NCBI GenBank assembly: GCA_037074615.1
Contig: CM073562.1
Location: 5,751,001-5,815,000, forward strand
Origin: Leucaena leucocephala
Lineage: Eukaryota; Streptophyta; Magnoliopsida; Fabales; Fabaceae
Reading direction: 5' to 3'
Length of the DNA: 64,000 nt
The first letter of the stretch is position 1. The number at the start of each line of letters is the position of its first letter. Below are positions 24,701-35,582 of this stretch, in pieces. The notes beneath the pieces are model-generated. The model was not told the origin of the DNA, did not search any database, and saw only the letters and a list, made by a program, of their open reading frames with translations. A program made the position numbers and the translations under genes.

Positions 24701-24727
24701 GTTAAGCCTTAGCTAGCTCTGATGCCA

Positions 24728-24925
24728 TGTAAAACTCAGCCTTTCCGATCATCAAAACGCATAGTATGGAAAAAAGATCATTCATTCATTGATAAAAAAA
24801 TAATGTGTTACAGTAATCACCACCACATGTCCTTTTATACTGTTGTGCGCGGTAACTGTGCACAATAATAGTAAAAACGCTTTACACAGAGTAATCAAAA
24901 GACTAAAATGCTATAATTTCCTACC
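24728..24925 (-). repeat. copia-1 5' LTR
   Basis: 198-bp repeat matching 20022-20206, with extra bases near 24860-24880. The outer terminal base is C where the other LTR has A. It is followed by the GGAAC target duplication at 24926-24930. Confidence 0.9.
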
Positions 24926-25260
24926 GGAACAAATTTTAAAATAAATAAAGCCTTGCTAATTAATTCATTATAATCGTACAGCTCATGGATTGCAGAATCT
25001 TAAGCAAAGTCAGAAAATTGGAAAGGCGACGAATCTGGAGACCAAACTCCGGAAGGTCAAAGAGGGAGAGGCCACCGCGGTGGGCGAGAAGCACAAGAAG
25101 AATAGAAGCCGATGCTTTGGGCAAGAAGCTTGAGTTGCAGCGAACCCGAAGAAGGAGAAGCGACTGCAATTCTGTCTCAAATTGTTTCCATAAATACATT
25201 TGGGCTGTCAAACAAACACTAGCTAGTTGTACCAGGTCCAATTGAGCAGGATAACCCATC
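24926..25260. other. Upstream part of the duplicated RRM segment, displaced by copia-1
   Basis: From the target site to about 25040 this matches 30161-30330 (aaataaagccttrctaattaattcat, gcagaatcttaagcaaagtca). Before the insertion it was directly upstream of the RRM gene. Beyond 25040 the match fades. A stretch at 24985-25180 has an open, lysine-rich plus-strand reading (for example GKATNLETKLRKVKEGEA) that may be an old coding piece, but I do not recognise it. Confidence 0.6.
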
Positions 25261-26930
25261 CAAACGGGTTTGGGTGTGTCTTTTTATAATGAATTCGCCC
25301 CTTCTTTTTGGATTCTCCTTGCTTCCAAATTTCAAATTCCATAATTTATTAGTATCCCTTCCCTTCGTAATTAATAATCAGTATCACATAACCCCCTCCC
25401 GTATTCCTGTAGTATACTATGAACACGTGTACGGTCCACAATCAATCTGGAGAGGTGTCTTCCAAACACCCGACGAAAATCCCCCTCCTTTATGTCGAAT
25501 CCAATATACATACACGTGCCAGTCAACTCAGCCATGCATGGATTCTGTAGGGAGGAGCTTCCCCTACACTTCCTTCCAATCATATTCTGCCATCTCAACT
25601 ATTCAAATATATCGCTTTTATATTTCACTATATATTTAATTAGGCAATTAACTAGGTTCTGTTTTCGCACTGTGGCCAAGTTGGGGATGGAAGGGCTCGC
25701 CACCCACCCTTTCCTTAAAGATCAAACACATGCCTTGCTTTAGGTTCACACAAACAGCATCATTAGGTAAAAGGAGAAAACAACATGCGTAATGAGTGTT
25801 TATGCATATATTTAAAGATGAAAGAGTGAGCAACATTTGTAGTCGACCCCGTCATATAAGTAGTGAGTATTTAAATCTTCCTGCCATTTTGACTATGGAC
25901 CAACGCATTTATTCAACTATTTGGTTGGACTTGTGTAATAAAAAAGGATTATATTACCTTAAGTAATATAAAGGGAATTACATTAGTTATACATATGAAT
26001 GGGGATTATAATATGTGAGAATCTAAAAAAAAATATTATTTACACTCATCTCCTCTATAATATATTTTCATTTAATCATGTATTTGTAATCTTTTGAGAA
26101 TCTCTTTAGTGACCTTTTTATGATGACACGATATCATCAGAGAAATATATCTAAAATAGTACTTGTTGCTATTATATATATAAACAATTTTAATTAAAAA
26201 ATATATATTATATTTTAATTTATTGTATAATAGACAATAGTTTTAACAGAAAAAACCTACATTATACCTTAATTTATTATTATTATATTTTCATTGTATA
26301 TATTAACTAGGTAATTTAGTCTATTACTTTATTACGTATATATATATTTGTAGATAGTGTTATTTTATATTTTGGCAAGAAATACATTATTTTAATTCAT
26401 TATATACATATATATTGATAAGGGTGATTTTGTCTTTTGATTTATTATTATAATATATTCCCATGTTTGCGATAATCTAAATGCTTTTATGCCTATGCAT
26501 CATCTTTCCTCAATGGCATACCAAACAAATTCATATAATCATCATCCCATTCCTTCCCATTTAATGAACCAAACGGAATCGAAGATGTTAAGATTCTTTT
26601 CTGGTCAAAGAAATATCATCTTATATGAGCTGTTTCATCACCATCCTTTGGGATGAAGCCTACGGAACCCATTTCCAGAACTGATAATATCAGCCCCCAA
26701 AATGGACTACTCTGGACAGTATCTATACCCTGTGCCAAAGGAATAATCTGTTGAGTAGCCAATAACACATGCTGGAATTATAAGTAAACAATGGTATCTT
26801 GTTTGGATGAATTCTCATAAAGGGTCAGAGAAGGGAATGTCTAATTTAGATCCTTGATCTACATTAACACATCACTTCCCTTTACTTCATATTCGTTTCC
26901 CTTGATTCAAACATAACCTAGAGGATGTAA
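25261..26930. other. Intergenic DNA, no gene assigned
   Basis: 25270-25640 is less AT-rich and has several short open frames on both strands, none with a recognisable motif. It contains two CACGTG G-box elements, at 25424-25429 and 25513-25518. 25860-26480 is AT-rich with TA-type simple repeats. No RNA gene was recognised. Confidence 0.4.
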
Positions 26931-26933
26931 TAA

Positions 26934-28450
26934 TCAAGAGGACAAAGACTTGGAAGCTTGACTGGAGCCAGCGTCAATAATCCAGCTACTCCCAGCTTCC
27001 TTAAATAACCCTTTCGTGCTCATGATATTTCTCAGTTCATCAACACAATCCCACCTTCCAATGGCTGCATAATAATTTGATACAAGAACAATATAGCTAA
27101 CTTTGCCGGGTTCCAACTCTAAAAGATGTTTCGCAGCGAATTCACCTCTTTTAGCACCCATGTTAAGACTACAAGCATTCAACAATGCTATCCATACTCC
27201 TGCAGTAGGCTTAGTACCTAGCTCAATCATTCTGTAATATACAGACCATGCTTCATCCATTCTACCAGCTAGACCTAGCGTATCTATGAAGCAGGCATAG
27301 TGCTCTGGACCAGGTTCAAGACCATATTTTACAATCGCCAATTGGAAACATTTTCGTCCTTCCTCCACCAACATAGAGTGACCAAGCTGATAAAACGGCT
27401 AAAAAAGTTACCAAATTTGGCAATACCTGGGTTCTATCCTCGCTCATCTTTTCAAACAGCACAGCTTCACGCCCTTGCCCATGGTTCCCATATGCATCAA
27501 TCATACTTGTCCAAGAAATAAGATCTTTTCGACTTATTCTATTAAACAACGATCGAGCATGCAAAATCTTACCACATTTTGCATACACGTCCAGCAGGGC
27601 ATTGCATAATTGGGTATCAGAAGTGAAATCTTTACGTATTGCAACACAATGTATCTGTTTACCCATCCACAAATCTGAATTCTCAGAGCAAGCTGCAATG
27701 GCACTGGTGAGCGAAACTGCATTTGATTTCATCATACGCATGATAGAGAACGCCTCTTCGTACCTTCAATTACTTAAGCATCACGAAATTAATGAGCTGT
27801 GCATCATGTCATCTTTTGTACAATTCTAAGTATAAAAAAATTTCAAAGCTTCGGTGATGTTCCCAACAATCAAGTAAAAGTCAATAAGAGCAGTACTTAG
27901 TACCACCAAATCACGAACCATGTAGTACCGCCAAATCACGACCCATGGAGACCACCAGACCATGAACTTGCTTGCCCTGCTTCACCGCCTCTAGAGAAGC
28001 ACAAGTTTTTAGCACAGAACACAGTAAATTCATTCAATTCCATGTTCTCCCCTTTCATTGCTTTCAAAACACCAAGTGCTTCACGAGGAAGATCGTGCCT
28101 TAGAAATTTCAAAAGCAAGACTTTCCAAGTCATTACATCCTTGTATTCCATCTCTTCAAGGACCTTCAATGATTCGGCCAGAAGCCCATATTTGGAATAC
28201 ATGTCCATAAGAGCAGTTTCTATCACAGTTCCAGAATCAACACCCATTTTGATCATCAAAGCATTGACTTGCTTGCCACGGTCTTGATTAGGCAACATAG
28301 AACAGGCACCCAAAACAGGAGTGAAAGTATAAACGTCAATGTCAGAACGCGCCTATGATGAAAAATTGCCCAGGCCTTGGCAGCATCACGTCGGCGAACA
28401 TATGACATAATAAAAGAGTTAAGTGAAATTTTGAAGCATTTCATTGAACA
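26934..28450 (-). pseudogene. Pentatricopeptide-repeat (PPR) gene, frameshifted and truncated
   Basis: PPR proteins bind organelle RNA through tandem 35-residue repeats. Read 5' to 3' on the minus strand, the pieces are: a repeat with LNSFIMSYVRRRDAAKAWAIF (near 28420), LGACSMLPNQDRGKQVNALMIKMG and ETALMDMYSKYG (28313-27936), then CNALLDVYAKCGKILHARSLF and DLISWTSMIDAYGNHGQG (27741-27316), and an E-type end with YACFIDTLGLAGRMDEAW and PGKVSYIVLVSNYYAAIGRW (27374-26934). The frame changes at several points and the protein's first part is missing. It is a PLS-class relic with no DYW domain seen. Its 5' side abuts the duplicated RRM segment at about 28558, so the break may date from that event. 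Confidence 0.85.
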
Positions 28451-28557
28451 TGTTCAGGGTGTGCGCACCTGCGATTCTGAAGATGCATGTATTTGGTGAT
28501 GTGGCTTGTATAGAGGAAATGAAACAAACATTTTAAAGGTTGAAGCTCGGACAGGGA

Positions 28558-30300
28558 AGAGTGTTAATAACGTCTAAGTACAATAAAGAATTCCATACAA
28601 ATGCTTATTGTGAACATTTTACTGACAGTAGTACGATTTATAAGTCAGGATTTGGGAACCAAAATAAATTTCATAAAGTCCGACTGGTACATGGGAAACT
28701 CCAACATAAGTATACATCTCATAGGAATTTCTTCTTGTTATATTGATAATACCATGTCATGCTAGCTTCCATGTTATATAAAACATGGTAAGTGATCAGA
28801 GCATTCTAAATGTTTTCATAAGGGATCTTTTCATGGCATCTACCTGACAACCTACCCAATATAACATAGTTGAAGATCATTATGTTTAATCTCCTTAAGA
28901 AAAGCAAGTACATTTTATATCCCTATGATTTCACTTGGCCACCCCTTGAGATAGTTAACCAAGGACATCAAGACCTTTCTCTGGTACTCCTCCGTTATTT
29001 AATGTAAAAGCTATTTATCTTATTTAGAGAGATTAAGTAAGTTAGATAAATTACTTAATTTTAATATATGACCTGATGTCTGTAAAATACTCCTATGTAA
29101 CATTAGACTATATATTAATTTATAAGTTAGGCAAATTAGTTTAAAATAAATTCAATTAAAATCTTATATTTATGACCAAAACCCTCCCCTAACTAGGTCT
29201 TACATTTAAGCTAGAGGAGTATTAAGCAGCCACCAGAGTAGGATGACACTGACTTTCTGTTCACTGAAAGAGAATTGACACCAACTTACCATACTAATTT
29301 TGTCACTTTTCCAAAAGCCAGTAAGAACAAGCAAATTGGAATCATACAAGACCAGAACAGAGAAGTTAAATTAGAAAACTGATCGATTTTAAACATATAT
29401 GAATGAGATTTCTTACTTATTTTCAACCCCAAAAACTTTAAGCTTACAATACCACCTGTGCAATAGCGTTTATATCAATTAAGTTAAAACTAGTCATACT
29501 AATAAACTCCCTTTCAGTCATTACTAGCAACACAATACACTATTATTTTGTCAAAGTTGTTTCCTTGCACCTAAATTCACTGTTGTGCATTTTTGTTTAG
29601 GGTTAATCAACCATCAATTTAGAGTCTTACCCTGCCATTGATGTTGTCCATAGCCTTCACTGCTTCAATTTCTGACTCATAGGAGACAAACCCAAAACCT
29701 TTAGGCCTCTGAGTTTTTGGGTCCTTCATTAGACTATCTGCAAAACGCAGCTTAGAGAAGATCAGCGGGGAAAAATAAAATATCCAAATATTCAATAAGA
29801 GAAAATAATTTGATGAACAAAACCTTCTGTAATTCTTCCAAATGGAGGAAACAGATTTATGAGGTGGCTTGTGAAGAATGATAATCCTAGAATACAAGAC
29901 ACTCAAAGATTAGGGCTTCTGAGCGATTCTTATATATATATATATATAGACGTTCACTGAGAAAGAGGAAAGAGAGAGAGAGAGAGAGAGAACGAATTGC
30001 TCACAAAGAGTCGAGTCCCAATCTTTGTACCGTCCCAATTTCTTTGGACAAAATTGAAGAAGAAAATGTCTCAGCTTTAGGAGGCGCTGGGCTCGCCGGA
30101 GCCTGGGAGCTCGAAGATGAAGGAGGGGAAGGGAATCAGAGCTTGGGGAAAATGTGGCCTGGAACAAATCAAAAAATAAATAAAGCCTTACTAATTAATT
30201 CATTAAAATTGAACAACCCAGATCTCATAGATTGCAGTTCTCAGTCACGAATTGCAGAATCTTAAGCAAAGTCAATGAATATGGAGACCGAAGGCGTAAG
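28558..30300 (-). pseudogene. Decayed duplicate of the RRM gene locus
   Basis: This segment matches 18830-20021 plus 24926-25040 (the RRM gene, its introns and upstream DNA). Exon counterparts: 29998-30033, 29824-29886 and 29631-29737. The start codon is ACG (30031-30033), one base is missing in exon 1 (near 30021), its donor GT is AT (29996-29997), exon 2 has lost 6 bp, and the last exon (IIDGRLIF part) is absent because the segment stops before it. RNP1 KGFGFVSY is intact. An extra block of about 370 bp (28940-29310) lies in the intron relative to the other copy. The locus cannot make the RRM protein as its sister does. Confidence 0.85.
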
Positions 30301-30880
30301 CAAATGAACTCAGGAAGGTCGGCAGAAAATGAAAAAGAGGAAATACCAAGATGAGTGGAAAAATTGAATGAATCCCACACTAAATACCAAATACCATTCA
30401 AACTGAAAAAGCTAGCATACGCGAAAATCCCTTAGGCCTGGTTGGAATGGGTAATTTAGAGGGGAGAGGAGAGGAAGGAGAGGATTTTTGTTTTTTTCCT
30501 TTTGTTTGATTCAATAAAACATTTAAGAAAAATGAAGGAGGGGAAGGGAATCAGAGCTTGGGGAAATGTGGCCTGGAACAAATCAAAAAATAAATAAAGC
30601 CTTACTAATTAATTCATTAAAATTGAACAACCCAGATCTTATAGATTGCAGTTCTCAGTCACGAATTGCAGAATCTTAAGCAAAGTCAATGAATCTGGAG
30701 ACCGAAGGCGTAAGCAAATGAACTCAGGAAGGTCGGAAGAAAATGAAAAAGAGGAAATACCAAGATGAGTGGAAAATTGAATGAATCCCAGACTAAATAC
30801 CAAATACCATTCAAACTGAAAAAGCTAGCATACGCGAAAATCCCTTAGGCCTGGTTGGAATGGGTAATTTAGAGGGGAGA
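30121..30880. repeat. Tandem duplication with 415-bp period
   Basis: 30121-30465 (from aggaggggaagggaatcag to ggtaatttagaggggaga) is repeated at 30536-30879 with only a few differences. The repeat includes the GGAAC site (30161 and 30575) and the start of a MITE (ggcctggttggaatgggt). The near-identity indicates a fairly recent event. Confidence 0.9.
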
Positions 30881-31430
30881 TTGGTATGGGTAATTTAGAG
30901 AGGAGAGGAGAGGAGAGGAGGGAGATGGTTTTTGGTTTTTTTTTCTTTTGTTTGATTTAATAAAATATTTAAGAAAAAAATTCCTACTCCCCCTCCTCCC
31001 TACCAACTTTATCTTCCTTCCAAATTTAAATTTTATTTTTCTCTTTTCGATTGATTCAATAAAATATTTAAGAAAAAAATTTTCTTCTCTTCCAACTTTA
31101 TCTTCCCTCCAAATTTAAATTTAGAGAAGAGGTATAAAATTATTATTTTATAATATTAATATATTTATAATTTTTTAATATCTAAATATTATTCTTATAT
31201 TATATTTTATTAAAATATTCTATAAAATAATATAAGATAAATTTATTTATATAAAAATATTTTTTCTCTTTTTTCTTCTTAAACCAAATAAAATAATATG
31301 AAAGTCCTTTCCCTCCCCTCCATTAATATTAATTTAAATAAGATAATAATAAAATTCCTCTCATTCCCTTTTTTTCTATTAAAATTTTTCCTTTCCCTCC
31401 TCTATGTTGAGACAAACATAACCTTAATAT
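30850..31430. mobile_element. MITE-type element (GGTTGG ends); truncated copy at 30432-30535
   Basis: The left end reads TTAGGCCTGGTTGGAATG followed by a GAGAGGAGAGG tract. The right end, reverse-complemented, reads TTAAGGTTATGTTTGTCTC followed by an AGAGGAGGG tract. The body is AT-rich with cttccctccaaatttaaatt repeated at 31010 and 31100. The family resembles that at 17395-18056. The open frame at 31298-31621 crosses its right end and is not a gene. Confidence 0.5.
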
Positions 31431-31868
31431 TGTGGAGAAAATCTAATCCTATAACAGAAATAAAATTAGAAGACTATAATAAAGAAAACCTATATAAAAG
31501 AAAATTTGAGAAAATATTAATCATAAATATACAAATTTTCTATTTATATACAAGACTATACATAAACTTTGAAAATGAAAATGAGAGAAAAATGATAACT
31601 AATGGAGTTAAGTTATTTTAATGGCTGTATAATTTTTATTCTTATTTTTAAAGTTTATAAATAATTTTATACCTTCAAAAAATATATAGTGTTAGGCTTA
31701 CTTTCATAAAAATTTGTGAGCTTTTTTACATTTTAACCTTAATTTATATATATTAATCGTGTTCTTCAAAAACTAATATATACAATCACCCATATATATA
31801 TATATATTCATGAAATTGATAAGAAATTAATTTATAACATATACAAAATTATGAGATGAATTGCCGAA

Positions 31869-31900
<32 letters not shown>

Positions 31901-32879
31901 GAATTTACTTTGATGTAGAGTTTAATAGAGCTGTTAACAATGTCAATTTAATGAAAGAAGTCATCCCCATGTTTGTTTTTTTATAATCTTGTGAAGAAAA
32001 TGTTCTTGACCAGTGCTATATTTATGCTAATAAGCAATAAGAAGGCTGACTTATTTTGGCAAATTCAATCTCAAAATTAAATTACATTAAATGTTATAGA
32101 TTCTCAATGATCAAAGAGTACAAGACAAAATCTCCTTCTTATTGGATATTACATTTAATTTGTCTTTTGCTTTAATTACATTTTACACGTTAGAAAACAC
32201 CAAATGGTAAGACACCTTAGAAAATCCCCAACACTATATTTTGATATATGACATAGAGATTTCAACCCATTAAAAACTATTTCTATTTTGGGAAAAGTTG
32301 ATATTGTTTTTAGTTTTTACATACATCTAAATCAACTTTATTACTAATACGAGATTCCAATAGATTTCCTAAGTATTTGGAAAAGGATACTTTACCCTAC
32401 ATACCTTGATTGTCTACAGCTGCTGCACCATAATGCAGGAAGAGATAAAATTGAGAGGGAGCACGTAATCAATAAGATTTGAATATAATAAAAGAGATTA
32501 ATTTATGATAATATGATAAATTAAAATTAAAATTTTCATTAAAAAAGTATATTTAATATTTAATATTATCTTAAATAAGAAAATACTTATGTTTAGCCCT
32601 AAAAAAACTTGTGAGGGAGTAAATGGGACCCCATAGGTCATGGTATGTGAGGTGGACTCCTAGTAACAATTGGGTTGAGGGAAATGAATAGGATGGAAAA
32701 CAAATTATATTAGGGATATTATCAAATATTAAATATGGATACATCTTTTAATAAATATTTGGTACATTTAAAATAGAAAAATAATGAGATTGTGTTAGAA
32801 GATTACTAAAAGCCCATGGCCCATCCCTTGGCCCTTGAGTTCAAGGATCGGGCCTAAAAAAAGACCTCTAAAAATAAAC
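31431..32879. other. AT-rich intergenic DNA, no gene seen
   Basis: No gene was recognised. A (TA)13 run lies at 31874-31900. The block 32240-32385 (tatatgacata..., aactttattacta.., gagatt) is repeated in diverged form at 33160-33265, about 0.9 kb away in the same direction. Confidence 0.45.
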
Positions 32880-33125
32880 TGTTAGAAAAGATAGGAAAGA
32901 AGAGAAATGATATAAGGTCTAGAAGAGAGATGAGAGAGTGTGTAAGAAAAAATAAGGGTAATATAGTAATTAGTTAGTCCATAAACTCTTTTACTGTTTC
33001 ATAAATTACTCTGATTAGTTTATCTAAAACCTTGATTGTAAACTATAGTTTAGCCTAAAAATACTTTTGAACAAATATAACTGTTTGTTTTAAAAAATTT
33101 TAAAACTTAGTTTTTGGCAAAATCT
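32880..33125 (+). mobile_element. MITE-like element, copy 3 (partial)
   Basis: Matches 6860-7090: gagatgagagagtgtgtaag, then ggtaatatagtaattagt, cataaactcttttactg, ttactctgattagtttatct and a gtttgtttt tail. The first part of the element seen at 6640-6860 is not clear here. Between the two halves of a diverged direct repeat (32240-32385 and 33160-33265). Confidence 0.6.
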
Positions 33126-33936
33126 AAATTTTGCTGATACTATATATATATATATATATATATGACATAAAGGCACCAACGCGTTAAAAAATGCTTCTAT
33201 ATAAATTAACTTTATTACTAAAATGAGATTGCCCACATATAGATTCCTTGAACGTTTGAAAATAACAAAATGTGGGAACTAAAATTCAAAACAGAGAAAG
33301 GAAAAGAAATAGAGTCTTAACTGAAAATTAGAAAAATTTTGGTTTTTCAAGTGTCATTTAAGTTGTGAAAATTTCCTTGGCCTGAAAAGAACCTAGTGAA
33401 AGGTGGCTGATTACCCCTGTATATTAATGTTTGTTTATTTCATGAAACCATTGATATATTCTTAAGAAACGAAAGTATATTTGAGATATCTATAGGGTAA
33501 AGTAATATCAAATATGTTGATTTTCTTTTTTTATATACGATAAGTATCATAATCTTATTTGTGATACAATTTTACTCATAATTTTATTTCTCAATTACAA
33601 AAAATTATACTAAATTAAAAATATTATAGATAAAATTATACCATAAATAAGATTAGAATACTGACTGTATATAAAAAATAATTTTAAGATATTGAGTGTT
33701 ACTTTATTCAATTATATAAAAATGGTTGGCTATTTATGAAGACTCAATTTCTTCATGCCGACCATGAGCAAGTAAATCAACTTCATATCATAATCATATG
33801 ACAATTAATGAAACAAAACAAATGCATGAACATAAACGAAAAAGAGAGTCCATAAAAAAAAAGGAAATTAAAGGAACTAATTAATGTAAGAATCCCAACA
33901 GTTCAACGCTCAAGAATAGTTGCTTCTTCTTCTTCT
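33126..33936. other. Intergenic DNA, no gene seen
   Basis: Starts with a (TA)n run (33141-33163), then the second copy of the direct repeat mentioned for 31431-32879. No gene was recognised up to the DUF674 pseudogene. Confidence 0.4.
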
Positions 33937-34783
33937 TTAAGCTCCCCCATTCTTGAGGAAAACACTAGTCAAAACATTCTCGCACTGCAGAGAGGCTTTC
34001 ACAACTGGATACCCTACAGATATTAGAAAACAAAAATACAAGACTCAAACAATCAAAATCAGTAATACACCATGTAAAGAAGATCAAAAGGATCTCAAGA
34101 CAACTAATTGATATAGATGAATCACACCTGTTCCATCTCCAAAACACAACGATCCTCTCTTGTAGGGAAGAAATATCTTTGATACTGAACTTAGAGTGCA
34201 AAGTGATAGTTGAAATGGTAGACATGGGAAGAACTTCAAGATCATCCATCACCCTGTAAGTCCCAACTCCTTTGAAAATCCCCAGTTTTCGTCTCTATAA
34301 CATAATTTGTGTTCGTAGATCTTGTTGCTGGGACACCATAGTAATCAGATAATCCACCATAGCCATTATTATTCTTGCAGGTTGGACATGGAGTGTTCAA
34401 TAACGATATACCATAGCGGCAGCTATTTCCACACCTGTACGACGTCCAAGTCTATGATCCGCCATTATTGCCATCTTCATCATTTGCAGGCACAAGATGT
34501 CCAGAGATTAATGAAGCATTTGGCTTGAGTAAGACGTCCTTGTCATGATTAGGGTTTAACAAGTAATCGTCATTGAGATTCTCTACGCTTTCATGCATAG
34601 AGCTTGCCCATGGAGCCCACCATGTGGTTCTTGGTTGGAAGTGCCACTGTGCCAATAGGAAAACGAAGCACGTTGAAGAGGAACTCTATGAAATTTTAGT
34701 GCTTCGGAAAAGAGAACTCTCTCGGATTTTGTATCAATAAGTAGTTTCAGTCTCACTTTGGTTGAAGATGATGATGATGCCAT
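33937..34783 (-). pseudogene. DUF674-family pseudogene (two exons, several frameshifts)
   Basis: The same gene plan as 12179-14147. It opens MASSSSSTKVRLKLLIDT and KSERVLFSEA, then shifts frame to IEFLFNVLRFPIGTVALPT and MVGSMGKLY, shifts again to ESVENLNDDYLL and LLKPNASLISGHLV, then stops, continues with a CRYG...CPTC segment in another frame, and ends MDDLEVLPMSTIST, SKFSIKDISSLQE. One extra T before the donor breaks that exon's frame. The second exon (33937-34013) still reads VVKASLQCENVLTSVFLKN in frame to a stop. At least four lesions are visible, so no full protein is possible. Confidence 0.85.
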
Positions 34784-34843
34784 TTTTTGCTGCTAGTAAA
34801 ATGAACAAAGCACTTTACTGAATATGCCAAATGAAGAGGGTAA

Positions 34844-34880
<37 letters not shown>
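34844..34880. repeat. (TA)n(TG)13 compound microsatellite
   Basis: A short TA run passes into about 13 TG units, just upstream of the DUF674 pseudogene start. Confidence 0.95.
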
Positions 34881-35115
34881 GTCAGATGGTTTTATAAAAA
34901 AGAAATTGGAAAAGAGTGATGTTAATTAAAAGAATAACAATTTACAGAGTGAAGTAAATGGCATATTTTGAATTTCATATGAACGATTGAATCAGCGCAT
35001 TTCCTATGAGTAGGGCATTCAAAATGATAGTTTTAATTAATAAAATTCTTGAAGGGAACGATGCAGCTTAAAAATATGGAGTCTGATGAATGATGATACC
35101 CTGATAATATGACCA

Positions 35116-35582
35116 TGTGGGATATTTATTATATAACCTATTTAGATATTAATTAGGATAATTAATAAATATTCTTGAGTGTGATCTGTAGTCATTGGGC
35201 CCAGTTTAAGGTGGGTCATTGACTCAATTTATTTAAGGTTAATTTTTTTATGATAGAAATTAACAATTTAGTTAATCGTGAGATTATTTTCTAAATCTAA
35301 AGTGAAACCTAATTCTCAGCTCTCTTATGAAGGTTTCCTAATGGTGATGGCAGAAAACAAGTTACCATCACTGTGCCTAATCACCAGCTGGAAGAACCTG
35401 TTGTTTATTTGACAGTATTCTCTGTTTGACAGGTATCTTATTTGATCACAGTTCTCCTCAGATCAATTAAGCTAATGGCGATAGGTAACTCTAAGTCTTC
35501 CGCTGCATCTCATATATTTTGTATTCATATATATCATAATCTGGATTGATTATATTATGTCTGAGATGTTTATTTTCTAACA
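35116..35582 (+). repeat. copia-2 5' LTR
   Basis: 467-bp repeat beginning TGTGGGATATTTATTA and ending TTTATTTTCTAACA, matching 41367-41839 with scattered substitutions and small gaps. Confidence 0.92.

Larger units (their letters stand above)
20022..24925 (-). mobile_element. Ty1/copia LTR retrotransposon copia-1 (4.9 kb, degenerate)
   Basis: Full-length element on the minus strand with LTRs at 24728-24925 (5') and 20022-20206 (3'), ends of TG...CA type (one end base changed) and a 5-bp GGAAC target duplication. The primer-binding site next to the 5' LTR reads TGGCATCAGAGC, close to the initiator-Met tRNA type TGGTATCAGAGC. Domain order gag, protease, integrase, reverse transcriptase, RNase H is that of copia. 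The reading frame is broken by many stops and shifts, so it is dead. The LTRs differ at roughly a tenth of positions by eye, so the insertion is old. Size and short LTRs fit the Ale/Retrofit-type lineages, but that is inference. Confidence 0.92.

Noticed and set aside
24985..25245. Lysine/arginine-rich plus-strand open frame as a gene
   Set aside because: It overlaps the duplicated upstream segment and matches no family I know; kept only as a remark.
31298..31621. 107-residue plus-strand open frame
   Set aside because: Low-complexity Ile/Asn/Lys-rich reading across a MITE end in AT-rich DNA.
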